Positions 1 to 9,541 are shown, counted from the first letter of the stretch. The stretch: DNA of 64,000 nucleotides from Sulfurovum sp. (GCF_015493435.1 NZ_WGDD01000001.1:1-64000), one strand, 5' to 3'. Program-made: numbers and translations. Notes: generated from the letters alone by a model not told the origin.

Positions 1-927
1 GATGAAACCGTTGTGGTACTGGGTGAAGATGTAGGACTCTACGGCGGCAGTTACCGGGTCACGGAAGGACTGGTCGCCAAATACGGCGAAAGACGTCTTA
101 TTGACACCCCTATTGCCGAACTTTCCATTGTCGGAAATGCGGTAGGCATGGCTATCGGCGGTCTGCGTCCGGTTGCGGAGATCATGACAGCCAATTTCGG
201 TCTTCTGGCCTTCGATCAGATCATCAACCATATGGCGAAATACCGTTATATGAGCGCAGGGAAGATTACCCTGCCTATGGTGGTACGCTTTCCCCAGGGT
301 GTCAGCCGGCAGCTTGCCGCACAGCATTCGGAGAGTTATGAACAGATGCTTACGGCGGTTCCCGGCCTGACGGTACTCGCAGCGAATGATATCAACTATG
401 CCTACCATGCACTGAAATTTGCGATCATGAGTGATGATCCTGTTGTTTTTATCGAGCATGAACTGCTCTACAACAAAAAAGGCGAAATCGACTTTGAAAC
501 TGCTATCGATCCTCTCAAGGCACGTGTTGTCAAAGAGGGGCAGGATATGACGATCGTCAGCTATCTCAAAATGCTTGACGATGTGATGGAAGCGGTTCCC
601 GAAATAGAAAAGCAGCTTGGCAAGAGCTGTGAAGTGATCGACCTCTGTTCGCTCAATCCGATCGATTACGAGACGCTGGAAACGTCCCTGAAAAAGACCG
701 GTGCCATTGTCGTGGTGGAAGAAGACCACAAAACAGGCGGTTTCGGTTCGCAGATCGTAAGCTGGGCCGCGGAAGAAATGTTCTACAGCCTCGACGCACC
801 GCCGCTGCGCCTTGCAGGAGAAGATGTACCGATTCCGTATAACCGTACGCTTGAACTGGCATCTATTCCTACGCCGGACAAGATCACGGACAAGATCATA
901 GCATGGGGAAAAAACAATGGACTATAA
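1..927 (+). CDS. pdhB: Pyruvate dehydrogenase E1 component, beta subunit (5' end cut by window)
   Basis: E1 beta subunit of a 2-oxoacid dehydrogenase complex; with E1 alpha (presumably just outside the window) it performs thiamine-diphosphate-dependent decarboxylation of pyruvate. The reading frame is open from base 1 (DETVVVLGEDVGLYGG), so the ORF-track GTG at 13 is not the true start; roughly 25-30 N-terminal residues are missing compared with the family. The C-terminus shows the usual DVPIPYNRTLE transketolase C-domain signature. It overlaps the E2 gene by 11 bp, and E2/E3 follow in one operon. Substrate could be another 2-oxoacid or acetoin, but the order E1beta-E2-E3 with a single lipoyl domain fits pyruvate dehydrogenase. 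Confidence 0.9.
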   Translation, partial: DETVVVLGEDVGLYGGSYRVTEGLVAKYGERRLIDTPIAELSIVGNAVGMAIGGLRPVAEIMTANFGLLAFDQIINHMAKYRYMSAGKITLPMVVRFPQGVSRQLAAQHSESYEQMLTAVPGLTVLAANDINYAYHALKFAIMSDDPVVFIEHELLYNKKGEIDFETAIDPLKARVVKEGQDMTIVSYLKMLDDVMEAVPEIEKQLGKSCEVIDLCSLNPIDYETLETSLKKTGAIVVVEEDHKTGGFGSQIVSWAAEEMFYSLDAPPLRLAGEDVPIPYNRTLELASIPTPDKITDKIIAWGKNNGL

Positions 928-2236
928 AGTAGTAATGCCCCGCCTCTCCGACTCTATGGATGAAGGAGAGCTGGTTGAATGGAAGATCAAACCCGGAGAC
1001 AGCGTCAAGAACGGTGATGTCATTGCCGAAGTCGAGAGTGACAAGGCGGTCATTGAGATACAGTCGTTCAAAAACGGTGTCGTCAAAGAGATTTTGGTCA
1101 AAGAGGGGACGACCGTACCTGTCGGAACGCCCATAGCACTGATCGATACCGATGCTTCCGCGGCAAAAAAAGTACCAGTGAACCAAAAAGAGGAAACATC
1201 CGGAAAAGGACAGATACCAAAGCCCAAAGAAGAAGCAAAGCAAAACCCCGGGGCGAAAGAGAGCTCTCAAAGCGCAACAACCGCTTCTTCTCCCTCCGCA
1301 GCAGCAGACCTCAACCCGATCGATATTCTTTTGGGCATCACCAATACACAGCCTTCTTCCTATACCGGAGGAAATTCCTCACCCCGTGCGCGGGCGGAAG
1401 CAGCAAAATACGGACTGGATATCGAACAGCTCCAAAAAGAGGACAAACTTCCCGTACCGGCACATATTGCCGATATCAAACGCTATTACATCCACCGTTA
1501 TTTTACCCCCAAAGCATTGGAGCTGATGGCACTCTACCATTTGTCTACCGACCTGTTTGAAGCAGGAAAAAAACATGATGAAGCCGAAGTGGCCTCCTAT
1601 ATTGAAGCACATGAGATCCCCTTGGCTAAACCGCTCAGCATCGCCCAAAAAGCCATGATAAACATGGTCAGCGAATCCGTAAAAAAGCCGGTCTATCATA
1701 TGACTGACTATCTTGATGCAACATTGCTGAACCAGTATACGACAAAAGAGCTTACCGTGACGGTCTGGCTGCTGAAACTGATGGCCGAAGCCATGATGCA
1801 GCATGACTCTTTTCGTATGACACTGGGTACCAATGCGATACAGCTCTGGCCGAATGCCAACCTCTCTCTTGCCATGGCCGACGGAGAACTGCTGTATATG
1901 CCTGTATTCAAAGAAGTCAATACCAAAAAGCCCGCACAGATCGCCGAAGAACTCAATACCTTCAAAACAAAGATCAAAGCACGCAAACTGACCAAAGAAG
2001 ATCTCTCCGCTTCAACCTTCGGTATCTCCAACCTCGGTATGACGGGTATCGCACAGTTCGATGCCATGATCAACCGTGATGACTGCGGCATCGCTGCGAT
2101 CGGAAGTGAGCAGGACGGGAAGATCTCGGTGACACTGACAGTCGATCACCGCATTGTCAACGGCTATCAGGCTGCACTTTTCATGCAGGCATTGAAAAAT
2201 CTTGCCAAAGACCCCCAGAGTTTCAAGGAGCAGTAA
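917..2236 (+). CDS. pdhC: Dihydrolipoyllysine-residue acetyltransferase (E2 of pyruvate dehydrogenase)
   Basis: E2 core of the complex, 439 aa. Visible layout: one N-terminal lipoyl domain (residues about 1-78) with the lipoyl-lysine K43 in VESDKAVIEI; a low-complexity Ala/Ser/Lys linker (about 85-135); a peripheral-subunit-binding domain (about 150-190, SSPRARAEAAKYGLD); and a C-terminal acyltransferase domain. The catalytic motif reads DHRIVNG rather than the canonical DHRxxDG, so the conserved Asp is Asn here while the catalytic His is kept. Start ATG lies inside the end of E1beta (11 bp overlap), and the stop overlaps the ATG of E3 by one base, implying translational coupling. Confidence 0.9.
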   Translation: MDYKVVMPRLSDSMDEGELVEWKIKPGDSVKNGDVIAEVESDKAVIEIQSFKNGVVKEILVKEGTTVPVGTPIALIDTDASAAKKVPVNQKEETSGKGQIPKPKEEAKQNPGAKESSQSATTASSPSAAADLNPIDILLGITNTQPSSYTGGNSSPRARAEAAKYGLDIEQLQKEDKLPVPAHIADIKRYYIHRYFTPKALELMALYHLSTDLFEAGKKHDEAEVASYIEAHEIPLAKPLSIAQKAMINMVSESVKKPVYHMTDYLDATLLNQYTTKELTVTVWLLKLMAEAMMQHDSFRMTLGTNAIQLWPNANLSLAMADGELLYMPVFKEVNTKKPAQIAEELNTFKTKIKARKLTKEDLSASTFGISNLGMTGIAQFDAMINRDDCGIAAIGSEQDGKISVTLTVDHRIVNGYQAALFMQALKNLAKDPQSFKEQ

Positions 2237-3552
2237 TGTATGACGTACTCTATATCGGCGGAGGGCTCAATTATGCGGGAGCCATTGTCGCGGCGAAGAA
2301 CGGTTTGAAAGTGGCACTTGTCGAAAAAGAGATGGACCTGCTTGGCGGGACCTGCCTGCACAAAGGGTGCATCCCTTCCAAAATGTTCCTGCATTATGCC
2401 AATACGCTCAGGCAAAGCAAAAGCCCGTTCTTTGAAGGCACACTGACACTCGAGATGAAAACACTTGTCGAAAAGAAAAACCGTTTGCGCCAAAATGCCA
2501 ATAAAGCGGTGCGCACCCAGTGCAGAGAAATTGATCTCATTGAGGGCGAAGGGAAGCTCACGGCACCGCACAAAGTAGAAGTGGGAGGAAAAACGTATGA
2601 AGCCAAAAGCATTGTCATCGGTACCGGTTCTTCTGCGTTCATCCCGGAGGGGATAGCCTACGACAGGGAAAACATTATTACCAGTGATGAAGTACTTGAA
2701 ATGAAACAGCTTCCCAAAACGATCGCCATTTACGGTGATGGCGCCATTGGGCGGGAAATGGCAAGCTTCTTTGTCTCCAGCGGCGCAAAGGTCACACTTA
2801 TATCGAGGCATGAGGGCCTGCTCAAAGGAGTACATACCCTCATAGCGAACAGTATGCAGAAACAGATGGACACTCTGGGTATAGAACACCTTGGAAACCA
2901 TCCTGTCACCAAAGCCCGTATGACACAGCGGGGAGTGCATGTTACCTTTGAGGACGGCAGCAGCAGATATTTTGAAACATTGCTTGTTGCCACAGGACGC
3001 AGACCCAATACCGGTGTCATCGGGACAGACGCTGTCAAAGTGGGAAAAGGCATTGTGACAGATGATGATTTTGAAACGACACTTTCCGGGCACTATGCCA
3101 TCGGAGACTGCAACGGCAAGCTGCAGCTTGCCCATGCAGCGCGTGCCGAAGCACTTTATGTCACACAGAAAATTCTGGGCAGAACACCGCACAGGCTGAA
3201 TCTTTCGCATGTCGTAAAATTCATGCATACTCTTCCGATGAGCTATGCGTGGGTCGGCGAGACACGGCACACACTTGAAAAACGCAATGCTGACTTCAAA
3301 GAGAGCGTGATGCCGCTGAACCGTTTTACCGCCTCGGTTTTTCATGATGCTGTACACGGCATGATGATCACCTATGCCGACGGGGAAGGCTTCATTCTGG
3401 GGGCAGAGATACTTGCACCCGATGCCGAAGAGCTCATCGCTCCCGTAGCCATGGCACTTGCCGGGGAGATGGATGCTCCGCTGGCACAGCGTACGGTTAT
3501 GGCACATCCTACTTTCAGTGAGGCACTGGAGAGAAGCTGGTTTAAGCTGTAG
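2236..3552 (+). CDS. lpdA: Dihydrolipoyl dehydrogenase (E3)
   Basis: Flavoprotein disulfide reductase, 438 aa, that reoxidises dihydrolipoamide with NAD+. Visible: N-terminal FAD-binding GGGLNYAG, redox-active disulfide motif GGTCLHKGCIPSK (about residues 37-49), second Rossmann fold near residue 165 (YGDGAIGREMASF), FAD motif YAIGDCNG (about 288), and C-terminal HPTFSEAL with the active-site His-Glu pair. The ATG overlaps the E2 stop (TAATG). It is the last gene of the operon; a gap of about 100 bp separates it from moeA. Confidence 0.92.
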   Translation: MYDVLYIGGGLNYAGAIVAAKNGLKVALVEKEMDLLGGTCLHKGCIPSKMFLHYANTLRQSKSPFFEGTLTLEMKTLVEKKNRLRQNANKAVRTQCREIDLIEGEGKLTAPHKVEVGGKTYEAKSIVIGTGSSAFIPEGIAYDRENIITSDEVLEMKQLPKTIAIYGDGAIGREMASFFVSSGAKVTLISRHEGLLKGVHTLIANSMQKQMDTLGIEHLGNHPVTKARMTQRGVHVTFEDGSSRYFETLLVATGRRPNTGVIGTDAVKVGKGIVTDDDFETTLSGHYAIGDCNGKLQLAHAARAEALYVTQKILGRTPHRLNLSHVVKFMHTLPMSYAWVGETRHTLEKRNADFKESVMPLNRFTASVFHDAVHGMMITYADGEGFILGAEILAPDAEELIAPVAMALAGEMDAPLAQRTVMAHPTFSEALERSWFKL

Positions 3553-3661
3553 GATCTGTCTGTTTTGTTAGAGAGATCCAGAGAAATAGGCTTCTCCATA
3601 CGCTTTTTTAGTTCCCGTCTGGTATCATAAGCTGAAATTGTTTACGAGGAAACCATACAGC

Positions 3662-4897
3662 ATGACAAAATTAGACATATTGACATTTGACAAGGCCGGA
3701 AAACTTGCACAGCAGCACGCTCCTTTACCACAGAATACCGAGACTGTACTTCTCACGGAACTGCTGCAGCGGGTTTTGGCAGAAAACATCACTGTACAGA
3801 AGAACCTCCCTTCCTTTAACAATTCTGCCATGGACGGATTTGCATTCCGATATGCGGAACGCGGTCAGACCCTCAGGATCAGAGCAGCCATCTTTGCCGG
3901 TGACAAGCCTCTTCCCCGGCTCGAAGCAGGAGAATGCTACAAGATCATGACCGGTGCACAGGTACCGTCCGATGCAGATACCATCGTACCCATCGAAAAC
4001 TGCTCCGGCGTGACTGATACCCATGTACAGATCCCCGAAGACATCAAACAGGGAAATGCATTCCGCCAGAAAGGGGAAGAGCAAAAAGAAGGCCATATAC
4101 TTTTTGAGAAAGGTACCTTCATCACCCCCGCACATATTGCCCTGCTCGCCGCACAGGGGATCATGGCTGTCAAAGCATACAAAAAGCTTCAGATCGCCGT
4201 ACTCTCTACAGGCAATGAGATCAAAGAACCCTGGGAGAATGCAGATAAAGATGAGATTTATAACGCCAATGCCTTTGCCATCACCTCACTGCTCGAACAA
4301 TACGGCTTTGCTCCCACTTATGCCGGTTCTCTTCCTGATCACCTGGAACAGACCGTTTCACTCATTAAAAGTCTAAAGCGTTATGACGTCATCATCACGA
4401 CCGGCGGTATCTCTATGGGTGATGCCGACTTCCTCGAAGAAGGTTTCCTGCGCAATGGCCTTACACCGCTCTTTCACGGTGTCAATGTCAAGCCCGGACG
4501 CCCGACAATGATGGGCACCATGGACAGTTCTTTTGTCATGGCTATGCCGGGAAATCCTCTCACCGCAATGATCAATACATTTATGCTTTCGCTTCCTGTA
4601 CTGTTTAAAATGCAGGGCAGCAGACATTTCTCCCATCCCTATATTTACGCCAGAAACAGTAAATCATTTAAGATGAAGCCGGGCAAAAGCAATATCGTTC
4701 TGGGGTCCGTAGAGGACGGTGTATTTCATGTCACGAGAGACAACCGCTATGGTTCAGGTATGCTCACCCCCATCACAGAGAGTAATGCCCTGGCCGTTTT
4801 CAATGATACCGTAGGCATGGTTGAAAAAGGAGAAATGATCAAAGTGGTTCTTTTTGAAAGAGCCCCGCTGGGCAGCAGCAGCGGCTACATCAACTAA
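3662..4897 (+). CDS. moeA: Molybdopterin molybdenumtransferase MoeA
   Basis: Inserts molybdate into adenylylated molybdopterin to form active molybdenum cofactor; 411 aa. Visible: MoeA N-domain with NNSAMDGFAF (about residue 55) and the MoCF-binding region TTGGISMGDADFLEEG (about 250), then MPGNPLTA. I place the start at ATG 3662 rather than the ORF-track TTG at 3638 because GAGGA lies about 11 bp upstream of the ATG. It converges with selB. Proximity to the selenocysteine genes fits a role in Mo/Se formate dehydrogenase maturation, which is inference. Confidence 0.93.
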   Translation: MTKLDILTFDKAGKLAQQHAPLPQNTETVLLTELLQRVLAENITVQKNLPSFNNSAMDGFAFRYAERGQTLRIRAAIFAGDKPLPRLEAGECYKIMTGAQVPSDADTIVPIENCSGVTDTHVQIPEDIKQGNAFRQKGEEQKEGHILFEKGTFITPAHIALLAAQGIMAVKAYKKLQIAVLSTGNEIKEPWENADKDEIYNANAFAITSLLEQYGFAPTYAGSLPDHLEQTVSLIKSLKRYDVIITTGGISMGDADFLEEGFLRNGLTPLFHGVNVKPGRPTMMGTMDSSFVMAMPGNPLTAMINTFMLSLPVLFKMQGSRHFSHPYIYARNSKSFKMKPGKSNIVLGSVEDGVFHVTRDNRYGSGMLTPITESNALAVFNDTVGMVEKGEMIKVVLFERAPLGSSSGYIN

Positions 4898-4906
4898 AGG
4901 GAACCT

Positions 4907-6742
4907 CTAAAGCGATGTGTCAAACCGTCTGTTCCCCTCTTTCCTGATATCGGAGAAATGGTCAAGGTATTCAAGATATGCCACAAGGTATTTCCGGCTC
5001 AGGGGATAGTGTGCTTTGAAATTTGCTATCTCTATGTAACCGTCATCCTGTATGATCCTTCGCATTTTCAGGACAATGTTTCCAAGACTCCGGGCACAGA
5101 TAAAAAGGTTGTGTGACAGACGTACAACACTTTTTTGTACACAAAGTGCCTTCAGGACACGATCACCGCTTTTTCTGTCAATATCAAGATCATCATACAT
5201 ATTGAAAGGGGCAGAAGGGGCCGTGTCTTCTTCTCTCAACCGTTCCAGAATACGCGCTCCAAGAAATGAAGCTGTCTCTTCTGTCACCTTTGCATTTTTA
5301 TAGAGATTGCCTTCCGCCTTGAGCACACCTTTTTTTTCAAGTATCCCGAATGCAGAAGCGATCAAGCCCTCACTGGCCCAGGGCATTCTGAGCCTGATAC
5401 TTGAAACAGAAAGCAGTGCATAACGGTTTTTTTCATAGACAGCCCCGATCTGCTCCGCCAATTCGGCTTGCGTTTCCAGAGGGTAGAGCACCAGTGCCTT
5501 TTCATCGACAAACACATTTTTAAGTACTGTGGCCTGTGCTATGGCTTCTTCATGGGAAAGGGCAAAACGCTGTGCGGAAGAAACCAGTCCCAGCCCCTGT
5601 TTATGTGCTTCAAGCAGCACCCTGTAGGCTTGCGGAAAATCCTCCGATTTCAAGGCTTCCAGCAGAGCCAGTTTCTGCTTCCTGCGCAGCGGATCGGCAA
5701 CGGGGTTCAGTACCCTCGCACCCGCTACCGTTCTATTCCCTTCTCTGAGTATCAGTTTTTCCCCGTAGATAGAAAAAATACTGCTGCAGGATTTCAGTGT
5801 GGCAAAACCGCACGCTGCATGCTCTTTGCCTTCAAAGAGTGTCACTCTAACCTCTGAGCGCATCGCACCGATATAGAGTGTATAGTTCCGGTTGTGCCGC
5901 AGTTCTTCTCTGCCGAGTGTCTCAAAAAAGATGTCAATCGATCCAAAACCGCGCAGATAGCCTTTTTGGCTGAGCAGGTAGCCCCGCTTGATCTCTTTGG
6001 CATTGACACCGGCCAGGTTCAGTGCCACACGGCTGGAAAGCTCCGCTTTGCCGACATCTTCATTGTGCACCTGTATATTCCTGATGCGGCAGGGGGTCTC
6101 TGTATTACAAATGAAAAGTGTGTCTTTTAACGAGACAGGCTTCCCAAGTACACTGCCTGTTACCACGGTTCCGACCCCTCTGAGAGAAAAGACACGGTCC
6201 ACATAGAGGCGAAAGAAATTTGCTTCAACTTTGGGTCTGGCAGGCAGAGCAAAAAGCCGTTTTTTCACTGCTTCAACACTGGCTGCGTCATAAATGGAAA
6301 CAGCCAGTGTCCCCAAAAGGTTAAAACCGAATCTTGTCACCTGCTCTTCGATCTGTGCGGAAGCAGCAGCAAGCGCCGTTTCGGGAACAAGGTCTTTTTT
6401 AGTCACGATCAGCAGCGCATCTCTGACCCCCAGCAGCTTGAGTATTTCCATATGCTCCAGTGTTTGGGGCATCACACCTTCTGCAGCCGAAACTGCGATG
6501 AGTACCGCATCGAAGCTGAAAGCCCCGGAGATCATATGTTTTACCAGTTTTTCATGTCCGGGTACATCGATAAAAGATATATTCTTTTCACCATTCCCCA
6601 GACTGGAAAAACTCAGATCAATGGTAATGCCCCGCGCTTTCTCTTCCTTGAGCGTATCGCCTTCAAACCCGTTAAGTGCTTTTATCAGTGCCGTTTTACC
6701 GTGGTCAATATGCCCGCAGGTCCCTACGATGAGATGAGACAT
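4907..6742 (-). CDS. selB: Selenocysteine-specific translation elongation factor SelB
   Basis: GTPase that delivers Sec-tRNA(Sec) to UGA codons followed by a SECIS hairpin; 611 aa. Visible: G1 motif GHIDHGKT (residues 10-17), switch/G2 RGITIDLSF, G3 DVPGHEKLVKHM, G4 TKKDL in place of NKxD, EF-Tu-like domains 2 and 3, and a long C-terminal region expected to hold the winged-helix SECIS-binding repeats. Its start overlaps the 3' end of selA by 19 bp, so selA-selB form one minus-strand unit. Confidence 0.95.
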   Translation of the reverse strand: MSHLIVGTCGHIDHGKTALIKALNGFEGDTLKEEKARGITIDLSFSSLGNGEKNISFIDVPGHEKLVKHMISGAFSFDAVLIAVSAAEGVMPQTLEHMEILKLLGVRDALLIVTKKDLVPETALAAASAQIEEQVTRFGFNLLGTLAVSIYDAASVEAVKKRLFALPARPKVEANFFRLYVDRVFSLRGVGTVVTGSVLGKPVSLKDTLFICNTETPCRIRNIQVHNEDVGKAELSSRVALNLAGVNAKEIKRGYLLSQKGYLRGFGSIDIFFETLGREELRHNRNYTLYIGAMRSEVRVTLFEGKEHAACGFATLKSCSSIFSIYGEKLILREGNRTVAGARVLNPVADPLRRKQKLALLEALKSEDFPQAYRVLLEAHKQGLGLVSSAQRFALSHEEAIAQATVLKNVFVDEKALVLYPLETQAELAEQIGAVYEKNRYALLSVSSIRLRMPWASEGLIASAFGILEKKGVLKAEGNLYKNAKVTEETASFLGARILERLREEDTAPSAPFNMYDDLDIDRKSGDRVLKALCVQKSVVRLSHNLFICARSLGNIVLKMRRIIQDDGYIEIANFKAHYPLSRKYLVAYLEYLDHFSDIRKEGNRRFDTSL

Positions 6743-8088
6743 TCCGCTCCCTTCTCGATAGTGTCAAACTCATCCTCACTGACGGTACGCAGATCAAGCA
6801 GAAATCTGCCCGCTTCGATACGTCCGATGATCCTCTGTGCTCTGAAAAGTGCTTCGATCCTGTTGGCACCCAGTCTGCCGGACGTAACTGAAACGGCCAC
6901 AGAGGGGATCTTCCTGTTGGGTGTCGATCCGCCTCCTACCACTGTCTGTGTTCTGACAATCTCACAGGAGACACTCTTTTCAAGCCGCTTTTTAAGCTTT
7001 TCTGCCCTCTGCTCAAGTGTTTTTTCCGTCTCAAACAGCATTCTGAGTGTCGGTATCTTCTCATACTCGTCTCTAAGCATTTTCTGCACATCTTCAGCCA
7101 AAATGGCCAGGGTGACTTTGTCCACCCTGAGCATACGCAGAAGCTGGTTTTTTTTCAGTTTGGAGATCAACGCTTTTTTTCCCACAATAATACCTGCCTG
7201 GACGGAGCCGAAGAGTTTGTCTCCCGAAAAACTCAGAAGTGACGGATCATGTTTCATGATCTCGTGCAAACCGGGTTCTTTTTGCCCCAAACCATAAGGC
7301 AGTTCGGCAACATGCCCGCTGCCGAGGTCATAGTAGTCTATCAGACCGCGGGCTTTGGCAAGCGTGCGTATTTGGGCAAAGGGGACTTCTGACGTAAAGC
7401 CTTCAATACTGTAGTTGGATTTGTGCACTTTCATTACAAGACGGGTACGCTCTCCAAGGGCTTCTTCGTAATCCCGCAGATGCGTTTTATTGGTCGCACC
7501 CACCTCTACCAGTTTCGCACCGGACTGCTTCATCACTTCGGGAATGCGGAAACTTCCCCCTATTTCCACCAGTTCTCCCCTGCTGACGATCACCTCTTTG
7601 CGTTTGGCAAAGGTATTGAGTATCAGAAAGACTGCCGCGGCATTATTGTTGACCACCAGCACATCTTCACAGCCAAGCAGCATTTTCATCAGCCCTGTGA
7701 TGTGCGAATAGCGCTCGCCTCTCTTTCCTTTCTTGAGATCGTACTCAAGGTTGTTGTAGGAACAGGCCAGGGCTCTGGCCTTCTCAAAACTCTCCGGATC
7801 TATCAAACTTCGTCCCAGGTTGGTATGGACGATCACTCCGGTAGCATTGACCACACTTTGAAGCGAAGGGGTCATCACGGTATCATACGCCTGCCTGATC
7901 TCTTCTGCAAGTTTTCCGGCATTTACATCCGTTGTCTTTCCCTCTTCTATCGCAATACGCAGACGTCCAAAACGCTCACGTATCAGAGGCAGAAGCACTT
8001 TGGAAGCGCAGCCCTCAAACACAGGAAGCCCCAAAAACGTATCGACCTTTGGTATACTGCGTAAAAGTTCATGTCTGGATTTTTTCAT
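6724..8088 (-). CDS. selA: L-seryl-tRNA(Sec) selenium transferase SelA
   Basis: PLP enzyme converting Ser-tRNA(Sec) to Sec-tRNA(Sec) with selenophosphate; 454 aa, normal family length. The PLP lysine is K291 in SFSGDKLFGS; the N-terminal region carries VNATGVIVHTNLGRS. The gene overlaps selB downstream and is divergent from the tRNA-Sec gene, whose predicted promoter lies in the 39-bp gap between them. Confidence 0.96.
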   Translation of the reverse strand: MKKSRHELLRSIPKVDTFLGLPVFEGCASKVLLPLIRERFGRLRIAIEEGKTTDVNAGKLAEEIRQAYDTVMTPSLQSVVNATGVIVHTNLGRSLIDPESFEKARALACSYNNLEYDLKKGKRGERYSHITGLMKMLLGCEDVLVVNNNAAAVFLILNTFAKRKEVIVSRGELVEIGGSFRIPEVMKQSGAKLVEVGATNKTHLRDYEEALGERTRLVMKVHKSNYSIEGFTSEVPFAQIRTLAKARGLIDYYDLGSGHVAELPYGLGQKEPGLHEIMKHDPSLLSFSGDKLFGSVQAGIIVGKKALISKLKKNQLLRMLRVDKVTLAILAEDVQKMLRDEYEKIPTLRMLFETEKTLEQRAEKLKKRLEKSVSCEIVRTQTVVGGGSTPNRKIPSVAVSVTSGRLGANRIEALFRAQRIIGRIEAGRFLLDLRTVSEDEFDTIEKGAECLISS

Positions 8089-8107
8089 CTCTTTTACCTT
8101 TTCATGC

Positions 8108-8113
8108 TACAAT
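8108..8113 (+). promoter_or_regulatory. Predicted -10 box of tRNA-Sec gene
   Basis: TACAAT ends 14 bp before the 5' base of tRNA-Sec, a spacing that suits a short pre-tRNA leader. No convincing -35 is seen, which is common in Campylobacterota. Confidence 0.5.
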
Positions 8114-8127
8114 GCCATACTTCTTTT

Positions 8128-8228
8128 GAGGGGGAGATGTGATTCTGGTGGACACCGCGGGCTTCAAACCCGTTCGGAGGTTTTTGTGAAAATGCCTCGG
8201 CAGGTTCGATTCCTGCCTCCTCTCGCCA
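8128..8228 (+). tRNA. selC: tRNA-Sec (anticodon TCA)
   Basis: Selenocysteine tRNA, about 101 nt including encoded CCA. Visible: acceptor GAGGGGGA pairing mostly with CTCCTCTC (two G-U wobbles and one mismatch at the inner pair), anticodon stem GCGGG/CCCGT around loop CTTCAAA with TCA anticodon, an extra-long variable arm, and T-arm GCAGG-TTCGATT-CCTGC, followed by discriminator G and CCA. Located between selA (divergent) and selD (convergent). The exact 5' base could be off by one. Confidence 0.93.
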
Positions 8229-8328
8229 AAACCATACAACAGACAGATAACGGCCTCCTGTCCCCAATCATATTTATGATGCCCGCAGAGATCGTTTAAA
8301 AGCAGGATGATCCGGCACAGCCGACACA

Positions 8329-9363
8329 CTAAAAGACAACAATATCCGCTTCACCCTTGGGAACGACTTCACCGATGATCCTTGCGTAACCATAGGTCGT
8401 CTCTTCTATGCGTTTCAAATACTCATTGGCATCTTTCGCATTCATCGAAATAAGCAGGCCGCCGGAAGTTTGTGCATCCGAAAGAATCAGTTTGGCATCT
8501 TCGGCACCCTTTTTGAACGCTACCCTGCTTTCAATATGCTTCATGTTCCGTTTACTGCCGCCGGGGACCGCACCAAGTTCAGCCATAGCCGAAACCTCGG
8601 GCAGTATGGGCAGCAGCCCGCTGTCGATGTCAAAACTGATGGCATCATTCATTGACTCCAGTGCATGTCCGAGCAATCCGAAACCGGTCACATCCGTACA
8701 GGCGGAAACATCGTACTCCCGCATCACAACCGAAGGAAAATAGTTCAGCGACTGCATGATCTTTGCTGCCTCTTCCATACTCGGTTCCGATAACAGGTCA
8801 CGTTTGATCGCCGTAGAAAGGATACCTGTTCCCAAAGGTTTGGTCAAGATGAGCACATGTCCCGCTTTTGCCGTATTGTTCTGAACGATCCTTGCAGGAT
8901 GTATCAGTCCTGTGACAGAAAGACCGTAATACATTTCAGGCGATTCAATCGTATGTCCGCCCATCAGCACACCGCCGCATTCTTTGATCTTTTCATTCCC
9001 TCCGAGCAATATCTCTCCAAGTGCTTCACCCGGAAGATTGCATTTGTCGAAACCGACAATATTCAGCGCCGTTTTGACATCTGCACCCATGGCAAAAACA
9101 TCGGAGAGCGCATTGGCCGCAGCGATCTTTCCATATACATAAGGATCATCCACCACAGGTGTAATAAAATCAAGTGTCTGCACAATCGCCTGATCTTCAT
9201 TGATACGGAAAACAGAAGCATCTTCACTGTTGTCAAATCCTACAAGCAAGTCTTCACTGTCACAATCGAGCCCGCAAAGGGTATGTTTCAGGTCCTCCGG
9301 ACCCATCTTTGCAGCTCAACCGGCAGCTTGAACGAACTTGGTCAATCTATATTCGTTATTCAC
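8329..9363 (-). CDS. selD: Selenide, water dikinase SelD, itself a selenoprotein (in-frame UGA read as Sec)
   Basis: Makes selenophosphate from selenide and ATP. The ORF track starts at an internal ATG (9306, 325 aa), which removes the active site. Reading upstream in the same frame gives NNEYRLTKFVQAAG-UGA-AAKMGPEDLK, the canonical SelD N-terminus, with UGA at 9318-9316 where the catalytic Cys/Sec belongs. I take the start at GTG 9363, preceded by GAGG five bases upstream; full length is 344 residues including Sec at about position 16. A hairpin directly after the UGA suits a bacterial SECIS. Later motifs (GVLMGGHTIESPEMYYGL, DVTGFGLLGHALES) are intact. A divergent start such as GTG 9369 is possible. 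Confidence 0.92.
9291..9303 (-). promoter_or_regulatory. Candidate SECIS hairpin in selD mRNA
   Basis: Perfect stem GGTCC/GGACC with loop GGA, beginning 12 nt after the in-frame UGA of selD. Bacterial SECIS elements sit immediately downstream of the Sec codon with the apical loop roughly 15-35 nt away, so position and size fit. This is recognised by eye, not by folding software. Confidence 0.6.
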
Positions 9364-9395
9364 ATTCACCTCTAAAGAATTTAATTTCAATTTAC

Positions 9396-9401
9396 ATTAT
9401 A
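9396..9401 (-). promoter_or_regulatory. Predicted selD -10 box
   Basis: On the minus strand TATAAT lies about 32 bp upstream of the GTG start and upstream of the GAGG ribosome-binding site; this supports a start upstream of the UGA. Confidence 0.5.
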
Positions 9402-9504
9402 ATTTTACTCTTTTTTCATTACAGGAGGGTTAGCGCCAGGATGGGTAGAAAGTGCAAATCCGAAGATCGTTATTGCTGTGATGGTTCAGGAAAGAAAAGA
9501 GAGA

Positions 9505-9530
9505 GCCATCTGAAGCAGTCTTCAGATGGC
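9505..9530 (-). terminator. Rho-independent terminator of the lipoprotein gene
   Basis: Perfect 11-bp inverted repeat GCCATCTGAAG/CTTCAGATGGC with a 4-nt loop, just past the stop of the minus-strand lipoprotein gene. On the minus strand it is followed by TCTCTCTTTTCTTT. Confidence 0.8.
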
Positions 9531-9541
9531 TTGAGAGAAAA

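Noticed and set aside
2167-3507. 446-aa minus-strand ORF opposite lpdA
   Set aside because: Complete overlap with a well-supported E3 gene; Cys/His/Phe-rich composition typical of an antisense shadow frame.
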